From NCBI RefSeq assembly GCF_003234565.1, contig NZ_QKTU01000005.1, positions 123,259 through 187,258 of the forward strand: a stretch of 64,000 bases of DNA. Direction: 5' to 3'. The notes under the pieces are model-generated. The model was not told the DNA's origin. It made no database searches and saw nothing but the letters and a program-made list of their open reading frames with translations. Origin of the DNA: Curtobacterium sp. MCBD17_013 (GTDB lineage: Bacteria > Actinomycetota > Actinomycetes > Actinomycetales > Microbacteriaceae). The position numbers were made by a program, and so were the translations under genes. Shown here one piece after another: positions 17,956 to 28,467 of the stretch; position 1 is the stretch's first letter; each line of letters starts with the position of its first letter.

Positions 17956-19035
17956 TCAGTGCAGCACGTGCCCGACGGGCACGCGCACGGTCAAGCCGCC
18001 TTCGTCGATGCGCGCCCGGAACGCCCGGATCCGACCCACCGGGTCGCCGTCGATCTCGAACTCGTCGGGCGTCTCGAGCCGCACGACGATCTCCTTGCCG
18101 CGCATGTACCGCAGCGGACGTTCCTCACGTGCCCGGGCGATGATCCGCTCCCCCACCGCGGTCTGGCCGATCTTGGTCGATCGCGCACGCCGCAGGATCG
18201 CGTTCTCCCACATCAGGCGGGCGCCGATCCGGGCCCAGCCGAACACGGACTTCGGCCGCAGCGCGACGACGTCGAACACGCCGTCCGTGATCGTGGCGTC
18301 GGGCAGCAGGAGGATGCCGGCCTGCAGGGTGCCGCAGTTGCCCACGATGAGCGTGTGGGCGCGGAGCGAGCGGTTGCCGGCACCGTCGAGGTTGTAGCGG
18401 GCCTCCATGCTGTCGGAGTCACGGAGCGATCGGGCCACGGCGTCGACGTAGGCGAGCCAGCCCACCCGTTTCTTGAGCTCCGGGCGCGTGTTGGCGAGCA
18501 TCCGGGCGTCGAGCCCGAGCCCGGCCATGACGAGGAACCCGAAGTCCTCACGCTCCCCACCCTCACGCTCGACGGTGAGCATGCCGATGTCGACCGCGCG
18601 GTCCTCGCCGTGGAACAGGGTCTGCACGCTCGTGTCCATCTCGTCGAGCGGGAACCGCATGTTCCGCGCGAGCAGGTTGCCGGTGCCGCTCGGCAGCAGC
18701 GCGAGCGACGCGCCGGATCCGTGCACGACCTCGGCGACGATCCGCGTCGTGCCGTCGCCGCCCGCGGCGGCCACCACATCGGCACCGGCCTCGAGCGCGG
18801 CCCGGGCCATGCCGGCGCCCGGGTCCTCCTCGGTCGTCGCGAACCAAAGGGTCTCGCTCCACCCGGCCTCACGTTCGTAGCGGCTCACGCTCTGGCGCAG
18901 GGCCGGCAGGTCGACCTTGATCGGGTTGTAGACCACGGCGGCGGTGTGCTGGCTCGTGGCCGAGTGGGCGGCGGTCGAGGGCACCGCGGCGACGTCGTCG
19001 CGCGGGGCCGCATCGGTCTCGGGGGGCGTCGTCAT
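17956..19035 (-). CDS. Diacylglycerol kinase family lipid kinase
   Basis: The 359-residue protein carries the DAGK catalytic signature GGDGTTR at 92-98 and LPSGTGNLLARN near 113-124. These bind ATP phosphates in diacylglycerol and sphingosine kinase-like enzymes. It probably phosphorylates a lipid at the inner membrane face. The YegS/DgkB-like C-terminal half contains FDVVALRP and FEIDGDP (usual EIDGEP motif). The first 30 residues are disordered. TAGCGT sits exactly six bases before the ATG, so the mRNA is probably leaderless. Confidence 0.9.
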   Translation of the reverse strand: MTTPPETDAAPRDDVAAVPSTAAHSATSQHTAAVVYNPIKVDLPALRQSVSRYEREAGWSETLWFATTEEDPGAGMARAALEAGADVVAAAGGDGTTRIVAEVVHGSGASLALLPSGTGNLLARNMRFPLDEMDTSVQTLFHGEDRAVDIGMLTVEREGGEREDFGFLVMAGLGLDARMLANTRPELKKRVGWLAYVDAVARSLRDSDSMEARYNLDGAGNRSLRAHTLIVGNCGTLQAGILLLPDATITDGVFDVVALRPKSVFGWARIGARLMWENAILRRARSTKIGQTAVGERIIARAREERPLRYMRGKEIVVRLETPDEFEIDGDPVGRIRAFRARIDEGGLTVRVPVGHVLH

Positions 19036-19084
19036 GCGACAACGCTACCGGGACCGCCAGATCCGTCTTCTCGGCCCCCGGCTT

Positions 19085-19110
19085 CTGTGGACGGCCGGGT
19101 CGTTCCACAG
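19085..19110 (-). terminator. Hairpin between pheA and the dagK-like gene
   Basis: CTGTGGA at 19085-19091 and TCCACAG at 19104-19110 form a seven-pair stem, followed by a short CCCACC/GGTGGG hairpin. It lies past the stop of minus-strand pheA and before the next promoter. Confidence 0.4.
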
Positions 19111-19150
19111 GCGCCCACCTGGTGGGTCACCGGCGTCCGGCCCGGCCGGG

Positions 19151-20110
19151 TCAACCAGGCTCGCCCGCGACGATCCGTCGGAGCCACTCGCGTGCCTCGG
19201 TGAACGCTTCGTCCCGGTACCGGGCCTGCACCTCGGACGCGTGGCCGTCGGCCCTGGGGTACGACCCGAGGAACGTCACCCGGGGGCTGAACCGCCGGAG
19301 GCCGAGGAGCGCGTCCGCCACGCGCTCGTCGTGCACGTGGCCGTCCAGGTCGATGACGAAGCGGTAGCGGCCGAGCTCGTCGCCGATCGGCCGCGAGCTG
19401 AGGAGCCCCATGTTGATGCCCCGGGTGGCGAACTGCTCGAGCAGGTCGACGAGCGCACCTGCGCGGTCGTCCGGCAGCTCCACGACGACGCTCGTCTTGT
19501 CGGCGCCGGTCCGGGCCGGGATCGCCAGGTCCCGCGACACGAGGACGAACCGCGTGACGGCGAACGGGTTCTCGCCGATGTGCTCGGCGAGGACGGCGAG
19601 GTCGTGGTGGTCGGTGATGCCGGGCGGGGCGACCGCGGCCTCGGCGAGCGCCCCCGCGGCCGGGTCGAGGAGCGCCGCCGCCGCCGCGACGTTCGACGAC
19701 GCGGGGATGTGTCCGTGCCCCGGGACGTGGTCCTCGAGCCAGCGGTAGGTCTGCCCGTACGCGACCGGGTGGGCGTTCACGGTGCGGACGTCCGCGAGCA
19801 CGGTGCCGTGCCGCGCGACGAGGACGAAGTCGACCGGCACGAGGTACTCGCCGATGATGCGGACCCCCGGGATGCGCGCGAGGGCGTCCTGCGTGGCGGT
19901 GACCCCACCGTCGACGCTGTTCTCGATGGCGATGACCGCGCCGACGCTCCGTCCGCTCATGACGTCGTCGAGGGCCTCGCCGACGTTGTTGACCGACCGC
20001 CAGGGCTTGCCGGCGGCCGCGGCGACCTGCTTGAGCGCGGCCTCCGTGAAGGTCCCGGCCGGTCCGAGGTAGCTGTACGTGTCGGACGCGGAGGCATCGG
20101 GCTCGGCCAT
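19151..20110 (-). CDS. pheA: Prephenate dehydratase
   Basis: PheA converts prephenate to phenylpyruvate in phenylalanine synthesis. This 319-residue monofunctional form has [13 protein letters not shown] at the N-terminus, a GVIAIENS-like [13 protein letters not shown] with the substrate-binding region, and the catalytic TRF motif in [10 protein letters not shown]. The last third is an ACT domain ([19 protein letters not shown] with [11 protein letters not shown]), which binds phenylalanine for feedback inhibition. The ATG at 20110 is chosen over an upstream frame extension because the family begins close to YLGP. It follows the MarR gene by ten bases and is probably cotranscribed. Confidence 0.95.
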   Translation of the reverse strand: MAEPDASASDTYSYLGPAGTFTEAALKQVAAAAGKPWRSVNNVGEALDDVMSGRSVGAVIAIENSVDGGVTATQDALARIPGVRIIGEYLVPVDFVLVARHGTVLADVRTVNAHPVAYGQTYRWLEDHVPGHGHIPASSNVAAAAALLDPAAGALAEAAVAPPGITDHHDLAVLAEHIGENPFAVTRFVLVSRDLAIPARTGADKTSVVVELPDDRAGALVDLLEQFATRGINMGLLSSRPIGDELGRYRFVIDLDGHVHDERVADALLGLRRFSPRVTFLGSYPRADGHASEVQARYRDEAFTEAREWLRRIVAGEPG

Positions 20111-20120
20111 GCGGCCGACT

Positions 20121-20633
20121 CTATTGCACGGGCGGGCGGCCATCCGGGTCGGTGAGGGCGGCGAGGCGACCCTCGGGGTCGAGTCGGCGGAGCATCGCGC
20201 GGAGGTCGGCGTCGAGCTGCCGGAAGCGGTCCTCGCCGATCGCGTCGACCACGAGGTGGCGGGCGTTCCGGACGTGGCCGGGGGCAGCGGCGACCACGGC
20301 CTCCCACCCGGCGTCCGTGAGTCGGACGTCCGTTGCCCGCCGGTCGTCCGTCGACGGGCACCGCGAGACGAGCCCGCGCTTCTCGAGGCGGGTGACGACG
20401 TGGGACAGCCGCGGCAACGAGCTGTTCGTGGCGGCGGACAGGGCCGTCATGCGCAGCGTGCGGTCGTCGCGTTCGGAGAGCATGGCGATGACCATGTAGT
20501 CGAAGTGCGTCAGGTCGGAATCGCGCTGCAACTGCTGGTCGAGCGCCGCGGGCAGGAGCTCCATGACGGCGACGAGGCGGATCCACACGCGGACCTGCTC
20601 GCGGTCGAGCCAGGGCACGTCGTCCGTCGTCAT
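20121..20633 (-). CDS. MarR family transcriptional regulator
   Basis: The 170-residue protein has the MarR winged helix: [20 protein letters not shown] (recognition region) followed by [20 protein letters not shown] (wing). The N-terminal helices fit the dimer interface. TAGGAT at 20640-20645 is six bases before the ATG, so translation is probably leaderless. It is the first gene of a two-gene unit with pheA, but there is no reason from the sequence to link it to aromatic amino acids; read-through pairing is possible. The divergent pgm start is 118 bases away. Confidence 0.9.
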   Translation of the reverse strand: MTTDDVPWLDREQVRVWIRLVAVMELLPAALDQQLQRDSDLTHFDYMVIAMLSERDDRTLRMTALSAATNSSLPRLSHVVTRLEKRGLVSRCPSTDDRRATDVRLTDAGWEAVVAAAPGHVRNARHLVVDAIGEDRFRQLDADLRAMLRRLDPEGRLAALTDPDGRPPVQ

Positions 20634-20750
20634 CCCCCGATCCTAGGGAATGGTTGTCGATGCAACCGGTGTCATTCCTCCCTGGACCCCGTCGGGCGCC
20701 GGCCTGTGGACAGTCGGGCACAGGACACGGCGCGGTGCCAGGATGGGCGC

Positions 20751-22373
<1,623 letters not shown>

Positions 22374-22389
22374 CGACCCGGGCACTCGG

Positions 22390-22427
22390 TCGGGAGGCAC
22401 GGTGCGGCTCCGCCCCGCGCCTCCCGA
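22390..22427. terminator. Bidirectional hairpin between pgm and the esterase pseudogene
   Basis: TCGGGAGGC at 22390-22398 pairs with GCCTCCCGA at 22419-22427, with further pairing of GCGG and CCGC inside. It lies between convergent genes and belongs to the CGGGAGGC repeat family. Confidence 0.6.
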
Positions 22428-22438
22428 TCAGCTGACGG

Positions 22439-23151
22439 TCAGAGCACGCGCTGGTACCGCAGCCAGTTCTCGCACAGGCGCGTCCACTGCGAGGTGTGCG
22501 GTTCCTTGACCGCCGTGCCGAGCCCGTGCCTCCCGTGCGGGAACAGGTGGAACTCGACCGGCACCTCGTTCCGGACCAGGGCCTCCACGTACGCGAGTGC
22601 GTGCGTCGCGCGCACGATGCGGTCGTCCGCCGTCGTCCACACGAAGGTCGGTGGCGTCCGCGCGTCGACCCGGGTCTCCATGGACAGCTCGCGCCGGAGC
22701 CGCCACGACGGTGCATCGCCGAGCAGGTTCCGCATCGGCCGGGTCCGCGTCGGGTGCTCCATCGAGACGACGGGTAGTTGAGGACGCAGAACGCGGGCCG
22801 GTCGTCGTCGGGGTCATCGATCCCGTTCGCCAGGCACGCGGCGAGGTGCCCGCCGGCGCTCGAACCGACGACACCGACGCGCGCCCGATCCACGTCGATC
22901 GGCGCCGCGCCCGACCGCAGCCAGCGGAACGCCGCCCGTGCCGCGTCCAGGGGTTCGGGGTGCCGGTGCGGGGCGACCGGGTAGCGCAGCACGACCCCGT
23001 GCACGCCGATCCCGGCGAACCACTCGGCGAGCAGCTCCGAACTCGGGCGGCCGTGTTCCTCGTACCCACCACCGGGCAGCACGAGGACGGTGGGACGGGG
23101 GCCGGGCAGATCCGCGGGTCGGTAGGTGAGCCCGGCGGGTTCGGACACCAT
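22439..23151 (-). pseudogene. Alpha/beta hydrolase (acetylesterase type), frameshifted
   Basis: The N-terminal frame starts at 23151 (MVSEPAGLTYRPADLPG) and carries VLPGGGY, the oxyanion-hole region, and VGSSAGGHLAA, the nucleophile elbow. It derails after FCVLNYP. The C-terminal frame, 22762-22439, starts at MEHPTRTRP and continues with the acid and histidine region (FPHGRHGLG). Adding one base near 22770 would join them as NYP-VVS-MEHPTRTRP, giving a 237-residue BD-FAE/xylan-esterase-like enzyme. The rest of both halves is free of decay, so this is either a very recent mutation, a phase-variable site or a sequencing error. TAGGCT seven bases before the ATG suggests a leaderless mRNA. Confidence 0.85.
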
Positions 23152-23289
23152 GCGGCGGAGCCTACCTGCGCATCGGCACAGATCGCGGGGCCTCCGTCCA
23201 CAGGTCGCCCGGAGCTCGATCAGGTCGGAGCGACGGGGAATACCCTGGCGTGATCGTCGCGTTGTCGCCTGAGTTGCGTGACCTGTAAC

Positions 23290-23306
23290 TTTGCACGCGG
23301 CGCAAA
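23290..23306. promoter_or_regulatory. Possible operator upstream of the DHA2 exporter
   Basis: TTTGC at 23290-23294 and GCAAA at 23302-23306 form a 17-bp inverted repeat with a seven-base centre, in an AT-richer patch about 90 bases before the exporter start. Drug exporters of this kind are often repressed by TetR or MarR proteins; none is encoded next to the gene. The rest of 23152-23391 holds no gene that I can support. Confidence 0.3.
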
Positions 23307-23391
23307 CTTCTCGGCAACGGCGGCCCGATCGATTCGAGCACCGAGCGCCGCCGGACATCCCAGACCCCGCACCAGACGGAGAACCAGCACA

Positions 23392-25809
23392 ATGACCCAG
23401 ACCGCGACGCAACGGGCCGGCACCTCGTCGTCCCCCACCACGTCATCGAACGCGGTGATGTCGCACCGGCAGATCCTGCTCGTGATCTACGGCCTCATGG
23501 CCGGCATGTTCCTGGGCGCCCTGGACCAGACGATCGTCGGGACCGCGATCCGCACGATCGGTGACGACCTGCACGGGCTGAACGAGCAGGCGTGGGTGAC
23601 GACCGCGTACCTCATCGCGTCGACGATCATGACCCCGATCTACGGCAAGCTGTCCGACCTCTTCGGGCGGCGACCGCTGTTCCTCATCGCCATCGCGATC
23701 TTCATCATCGGCTCGTTCGCCGCGTCGTTCTCGACGTCGATGGTCATGCTCGCCGCGTTCCGTGGCGTGCAGGGCCTCGGTGCCGGTGGCCTCATGTCGC
23801 TGCCGCTCGCGATCATGGGCGACATGTTGGCCCCGCGTCAGCGCGCCAAGTACCAGGGGTACTTCCTCGCGGTGTTCGGCGTCTCGTCGGTCATCGGCCC
23901 GCTCGTCGGTGGTCTGTTCTCCGGCGCCGCGCAGATCCTGTTCATCACGGGCTGGCGCTGGGTGTTCCTCATCAACGTGCCGATCGGCATCGCGGCGCTG
24001 ATCATGGTCATCGTCTTCCTGCATCTGCCGCGGGTCGGTGACAAGCGCAAGGTCCGCATCGACTACTGGGGTGCCGCGCTCGTCGTGGTGACCCTCGCGC
24101 CGCTCCTGCTCGTCGCTGAGCAGGGTCGCGACTGGGGTTGGACCTCGGTCGGATCGTGGACCTGCTACGTCATCGGCGGGCTCGGCCTGCTGGCGTTCAT
24201 CCTCGTCGAGCGCGCGATGCGCGACGACGCGATCATCCCGATGAAGCTGTTCCGCTCGCGGGTGTTCTCGATGTCGACGATCCTGGGTGTCCTCGTCGGG
24301 TTCGGCATGTTCGGCGCGCTGCTGACGCTCCCGCTGTACCTGCAGATCGTCAAGGGCCTGACCCCGACCGAGTCCGGGTTCGCCACCCTCCCGATGGTCC
24401 TCGGACTGATGATCGCCTCGATCACCTCCGGCCAGATCATCTCGCGGACCGGCAAGTACCGGATCTTCCCGGTGACGGGCACCGCGGTGACCTCGATCGG
24501 CTACATCGTCCTGACGTTCATCACCGTCGACAAGCCGCTGTGGTTCCTGCTCATCGCCATGTTCTTCATCGGCCTGGGGCTCGGCCAGCTCATGCAGACC
24601 CTGACGCTCGCGTCGCAGAATTCGGTCGGTCCGCGTGACATCGGCGTCGCCACGAGCGCGTCGACGTTCTTCCGGCAGATCGGTGGAACGCTCGGCACGG
24701 CGATCCTGCTGTCGGTGCTCTTCGCGAGCATGCCGACGAACATCTCGACCGCCATGGAGAACAAGAGCACCCTGACGAACGGCCTCGACGCAGCCCTCAC
24801 GCCGTCGGTGGCCAGCGCGTCGAAGAACGCCGGCGTCATGAAGCAGATCTGGAACCCGATCGTGACCCCGGTCAAGAAGAAGATCCAGAGCCAGCTCGAC
24901 CAGGGCGCGACCCAGGCGAAGGGCCAAGCCGACCAGGCCGTCACGAAGCAGGTCACGACGGCCGTCCAGCAGCAGGTCAGCGCCGGCAAGGTCCCGGCGG
25001 CTGCCGCGCAGTCGGTGATCCAGCAGCAGGTCGCCGCCGCGCGGCCTGCCGCGGAGCGCAAGGCACTGCGGGCCGCGGCCGCACAGGCGCACGCCTCCGT
25101 CCGCAACGGCGGGCTCCGGATCGACTACGCGAACGCCTCGCAGCGGAAGCACGTGGTCACCGCGGTCGCGCCGACCATCATCAAGCAGGTCAAGAAGGGC
25201 TCGTCGAACGCGAAGAGCACGACGAGTGACACGAGCGACACGTCGTTCCTCAACGGCGCCGACCCGCGCTTGACCAGGGCGTTCCTGACCGGGTTCAACA
25301 ACTCCGCCGTGCAGATCTACTACGTCGGCCTCGGCGTGCTCCTGCTCGCGTTCATCCTGACGTGGTTCTTCCGCACGCCGCCGCTCCGCAAGGTCTCGGC
25401 CCTGCAGGAGCAGGCGAACGACGCTGCGGGGTCCGTGCCGAGTGGCGCTGCCGGGCACAACGGCGGGAGCGACGACCTCGACGTCGGCGCTCAGGGTTCG
25501 GCCGCGTCGATGGGTTCGCTCGTGTCCCCCGACACCGGCGCGGTCGACACCGTGCCGACCTCACCGGACGTGTCGCTCGACAGCGGTGAGACCCGCGCGC
25601 CGCTCGCGGATGCGCCGACGCACGGGGCACACTCCGCCGCCGCCGCGGTCGACTCCCCGAGTCGTGTGCACAACGAGTCGGACGCGCCCAAGCACGCCGC
25701 ACCGGTCCTCGAGGCCGAGCGGGGCAGGGTAGCCGCCCCCGCCGCCTCGCCGACCGACGGCACCACCGACGTCGGCCACGCCGAGCGGCACGGCAAGCAC
25801 AGCGCCTGA
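23392..25809 (+). CDS. DHA2 family (EmrB/QacA-type) MFS drug exporter with long insert and tail
   Basis: The protein is a 14-helix proton-driven exporter: motif A GKLSDLFGRRP between helices 2 and 3, motif C-like GVSSVIGPLVGG in helix 5. At 805 residues it is about 300 longer than usual. The extra length is a Gln/Ala/Lys-rich segment of some 170 residues before the last helix (residues about 465-640, with KKKIQSQLDQGATQAKGQAD), which should lie outside the membrane, and a disordered C-terminal tail of 140 residues. GGAGAACC precedes the ATG. It probably exports toxic or cationic compounds; substrate unknown. Confidence 0.92.
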   Translation: MTQTATQRAGTSSSPTTSSNAVMSHRQILLVIYGLMAGMFLGALDQTIVGTAIRTIGDDLHGLNEQAWVTTAYLIASTIMTPIYGKLSDLFGRRPLFLIAIAIFIIGSFAASFSTSMVMLAAFRGVQGLGAGGLMSLPLAIMGDMLAPRQRAKYQGYFLAVFGVSSVIGPLVGGLFSGAAQILFITGWRWVFLINVPIGIAALIMVIVFLHLPRVGDKRKVRIDYWGAALVVVTLAPLLLVAEQGRDWGWTSVGSWTCYVIGGLGLLAFILVERAMRDDAIIPMKLFRSRVFSMSTILGVLVGFGMFGALLTLPLYLQIVKGLTPTESGFATLPMVLGLMIASITSGQIISRTGKYRIFPVTGTAVTSIGYIVLTFITVDKPLWFLLIAMFFIGLGLGQLMQTLTLASQNSVGPRDIGVATSASTFFRQIGGTLGTAILLSVLFASMPTNISTAMENKSTLTNGLDAALTPSVASASKNAGVMKQIWNPIVTPVKKKIQSQLDQGATQAKGQADQAVTKQVTTAVQQQVSAGKVPAAAAQSVIQQQVAAARPAAERKALRAAAAQAHASVRNGGLRIDYANASQRKHVVTAVAPTIIKQVKKGSSNAKSTTSDTSDTSFLNGADPRLTRAFLTGFNNSAVQIYYVGLGVLLLAFILTWFFRTPPLRKVSALQEQANDAAGSVPSGAAGHNGGSDDLDVGAQGSAASMGSLVSPDTGAVDTVPTSPDVSLDSGETRAPLADAPTHGAHSAAAAVDSPSRVHNESDAPKHAAPVLEAERGRVAAPAASPTDGTTDVGHAERHGKHSA

Positions 25810-25828
25810 CGTCGCACCTCGACGACCA

Positions 25829-25860
25829 CGAACGCCCCGGAGACCACTCCGGGGCGTTCG
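25829..25860 (+). terminator. Terminator hairpin after the DHA2 exporter
   Basis: A perfect 14-bp stem CGAACGCCCCGGAG / CTCCGGGGCGTTCG around ACCA lies 20 bases past the stop codon. No T tract. The right arm leads into two tandem copies of GCGTTCGTGCGTCTCGGA (25854-25889). Confidence 0.75.
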
Positions 25861-25889
25861 TGCGTCTCGGAGCGTTCGTGCGTCTCGGA
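25854..25889. repeat. 18-bp tandem duplication
   Basis: GCGTTCGTGCGTCTCGGA occurs twice in direct succession, the first copy overlapping the right arm of the terminator. It looks like a local duplication event. Confidence 0.7.
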
Positions 25890-25953
25890 GCGGAACCGCC
25901 GAGCGGCGCCCGGGATTCGCCGACAACGGGGAACTCCGCGGGGACGCCCGCGG

Positions 25954-26862
25954 TCAGACGGCCGGGTCCTCGACGTCCGCGGCGGGCGGCTCGGCCGTGG
26001 TGAACACCGCTGCGGGCAGACGTCGCCGCATCACGGCGATCGCCTCGGGATTGTCGTCGACGAGCAGGAACCGCCGTCCGAGCGCCGCCGCGACGGCCCC
26101 GGTCGTCCCGCTGCCGGCGAAGAAGTCGAGCACGAGGTCCCCGGGCCGACTCGACGCCTGGACGATCCGGCGGAGCACCCCCTCGGGCTTCTGCGTCGGG
26201 TACCCGGTCTTCTCGCGACCCGTCGGCGACACGATCGTGTGCCACCACACGTCGGTGGGGAGCTTGCCGCGTTCGCGCTTCTCGGGCGTGACGAGGCCGG
26301 GCGCCATGTAGGGCTCGCGGTCGACCGCCTCGGAGTCGAAGTGGTACCGCTCCGGGTCCTTGACGTAGACGAGGATCGTGTCGTGCTTCGTCGGCCAGCG
26401 GGTCCGGGACTTGGCGCCGTAGTCGTAGGCCCAGATGATCTCGTTGAGGAACGCGTCGCGGCCGAACAGCGCGTCGAGCAGGACCTTGGCGTAGTGCGCC
26501 TCGCGGTAGTCGAGGTGGACGTACAGCGTGCCGTCGTCGGCGAGCACCCGCCAGGCCTCCGCGAGCCGCGGCTCGAGGAACGACCAGTAGTCCTCGAACC
26601 GGTCGTCGTACCGCATGAGGTCACCCCGGACGCGTTCGTACGACCGCCCCTGGAACCCCCGGACGGGGCCGTCGACGGCGCGGACCGCCGTCGACGCACG
26701 ACGCGTCTGGGTCCGTCCGGTGTTGAACGGCGGGTCCAGGTAGACGAGCGTCGCGAGCCCGTCGGGCAGCGTCGCGAGGACGTCGAGGTTGTCGCCGTGC
26801 ACCACCCGGTCGGGCTCGACCGCGGGGCGGGGCTCGACGTCGGTGACGGGGACGGGGTGCAC
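25954..26862 (-). CDS. Orphan DNA adenine/cytosine-N4 methyltransferase (beta class)
   Basis: Amino-methyltransferase with catalytic motif IV DPPF at 43-46 ahead of the AdoMet motif I FAGSGTT at 248-254, the order of the beta class. DYGAKSRTRWPTKHDTILVY and YPTQKPEGVL are typical of site-specific N6-adenine or N4-cytosine enzymes. 302 residues, starting at GTG 26862 since no in-frame ATG exists upstream near the conserved start; the RBS is weak. No restriction endonuclease gene is adjacent, so the enzyme is probably a solitary regulator or host-marking methylase. The recognition site cannot be inferred. Confidence 0.9.
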   Translation of the reverse strand: MHPVPVTDVEPRPAVEPDRVVHGDNLDVLATLPDGLATLVYLDPPFNTGRTQTRRASTAVRAVDGPVRGFQGRSYERVRGDLMRYDDRFEDYWSFLEPRLAEAWRVLADDGTLYVHLDYREAHYAKVLLDALFGRDAFLNEIIWAYDYGAKSRTRWPTKHDTILVYVKDPERYHFDSEAVDREPYMAPGLVTPEKRERGKLPTDVWWHTIVSPTGREKTGYPTQKPEGVLRRIVQASSRPGDLVLDFFAGSGTTGAVAAALGRRFLLVDDNPEAIAVMRRRLPAAVFTTAEPPAADVEDPAV

Positions 26863-26944
26863 CCGCTCATCATGACGCGCTCCGCGGGCCGGGAGGCACG
26901 CCCCGCGCCGCTCGCGTGCGTCGCGTCCGGCATAGGCTGACGGG

Positions 26945-27994
26945 ATGCACGGCGAGTACAAGGTCCCCGGAGGCAAGCTCGTCGTCGTCGACCTCGAGGT
27001 CGTCGACGGCCGGATCGACGGGTTCCGTCTGGCGGGGGACTTCTTCCTCGAACCGGACGACGCCCTCCCCCGCATCGACGCGGCGGTGAACGGCCTGCCG
27101 GTCGAGACCGACGCCGCGGGCATCGCGGCCGCCGTCCGGGCCGCCCTGCCCGAGGGCGCCGTCCTGCTCGGGTTCACCCCGGAGGCGGTGGCCACGGCGG
27201 TGCGTCGGTCCCTGGCCCGGGCCTCGACCTGGCAGGACCACGACTGGGAGATCATCCACGAGGGCCCCATCCCGCCGAACGAGCACCTGGCGCTCGACCA
27301 GGTCCTCACCGAGGAGGTCGGTGCCGGACGCCGCGGTCCGACCCTGCGGATCTGGGAATGGGACCAGCCCGCCGTCGTGATCGGCAGCTTCCAGTCCCTG
27401 CGCAACGAGGTCGACCCGGCCGGCGCGGCGCGGTACGGCGTCGAGGTCGTCCGCCGCATCTCCGGCGGGGGCGCGATGTTCATGGACGCGGGCGCGATCA
27501 TCAGTTACTCGCTCTACGTGCCGGCGGACCTCGTGCAGGGCATGAGCTTCGCCGACTCCTACGCGTACCTCGACGAGTGGGTGATCGAGGCGCTGAAGTC
27601 CCTGGGCATCGAGGCCTGGTACCAGCCCCTCAACGACATCACCTCGGCGAAGGGCAAGATCGGCGGTGCCGCGCAGAAGCGGCTCGGCACGGGCGCGATC
27701 CTGCACCACGCGACGATGAGCTACGACATGGACGGCGAGAAGATGGTCCAGGTCCTGCGCATCGGCCGCGAGAAGATGAGCGACAAGGGCACCACGAGCG
27801 CTGCGAAGCGGGTCGATCCCCTGCGGTCGCAGACGGGTCTTTCACGCGCCGAGATCATCGACCGACTCATCGCGACGTTCACCCGGCTGTACGGCGCGCA
27901 CGAGGGCCACGTCACGCCGGAGGAACGTGCCCGCGCCCAGGAGCTCGTCGCGACGAAGTTCGCCACTCGCGAGTGGCTCGAGCGCGTCCCCTGA
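26945..27994 (+). CDS. lplA: Lipoate-protein ligase with N-terminal accessory domain
   Basis: LplA attaches lipoate to E2 subunits and GcvH using ATP. Residues 100-349 form the BPL/LplA/LipB catalytic domain, with RRISGGGAMF near 169-178 that binds the lipoyl-AMP and the catalytic lysine in AKGKIGGAAQ near 238. Residues 1-95 (HGEYKVPGGKLVVVDLEV, GDFFLEP, LLGFTPE) resemble the accessory domain that in E. coli LplA is C-terminal, so the domain order is reversed here. TAGGCT is six bases before the ATG, so the mRNA should be leaderless. It diverges from the methyltransferase. Confidence 0.93.
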   Translation: MHGEYKVPGGKLVVVDLEVVDGRIDGFRLAGDFFLEPDDALPRIDAAVNGLPVETDAAGIAAAVRAALPEGAVLLGFTPEAVATAVRRSLARASTWQDHDWEIIHEGPIPPNEHLALDQVLTEEVGAGRRGPTLRIWEWDQPAVVIGSFQSLRNEVDPAGAARYGVEVVRRISGGGAMFMDAGAIISYSLYVPADLVQGMSFADSYAYLDEWVIEALKSLGIEAWYQPLNDITSAKGKIGGAAQKRLGTGAILHHATMSYDMDGEKMVQVLRIGREKMSDKGTTSAAKRVDPLRSQTGLSRAEIIDRLIATFTRLYGAHEGHVTPEERARAQELVATKFATREWLERVP

Positions 27995-28000
27995 TGCAGG

Positions 28001-28039
28001 GCGTGGCGTCCGGGAGGAGGGGACTCCCGGACGCCACGC
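28001..28039 (+). terminator. Terminator after lplA
   Basis: A perfect 16-bp stem (GCGTGGCGTCCGGGAG / CTCCCGGACGCCACGC) with a seven-base loop begins eight bases past the stop codon. No T tract follows. Confidence 0.8.
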
Positions 28040-28140
28040 GAGCATCGTCGACGCCGGACCAGAGACGGGGACTCGAGGATCATGAGAATCACCCGCGCGG
28101 CTGATCCCCCGCGCGGACGACCCACGTAGCCTCGGTGCTC

Positions 28141-28467
28141 GTGAACTGGTTGATCCTGCTCGGCGCGGTGGCGGCGGCCGTGCTCGCGACGTGGGTCGCG
28201 GACCGACTCGGCTGGGTCGACCTGTCGAACAAGGCGAGCCGGGGCGGCTCGTCCGGTGGTGCCATCGCGATGATGGACGAGGTGTTCGCGCCGACCCGTC
28301 ACGAGACGCAGGCCGAGTTCGATCGGCAGTCGCGCCTCCCGGTCGAGGCGCCGACGCCGGCGGACGACGACCACGACCTGCTGAGCGGCCACGTGCTCAT
28401 CCGGGTGCCCACGGTCCGTGCGGACCGCGGGCCGGCTCGTGCCGGGGCGCACGAGCGCAGCTTCTAG
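28141..28467 (+). CDS. Small single-pass membrane protein, 108 aa
   Basis: The GTG at 28141 is preferred over GTG 28135 because TAGCCT at 28127-28132 fits a near-leaderless start. An N-terminal helix (WLILLGAVAAAVLATWVA, residues 3-20) is followed by an apparently cytoplasmic, acidic and Arg-rich tail containing GGAIAMMDEVFAPTRHE. No known domain. The stop overlaps the stop of the convergent acetyltransferase gene by four bases. I cannot assign a function. Confidence 0.75.
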   Translation: MNWLILLGAVAAAVLATWVADRLGWVDLSNKASRGGSSGGAIAMMDEVFAPTRHETQAEFDRQSRLPVEAPTPADDDHDLLSGHVLIRVPTVRADRGPARAGAHERSF

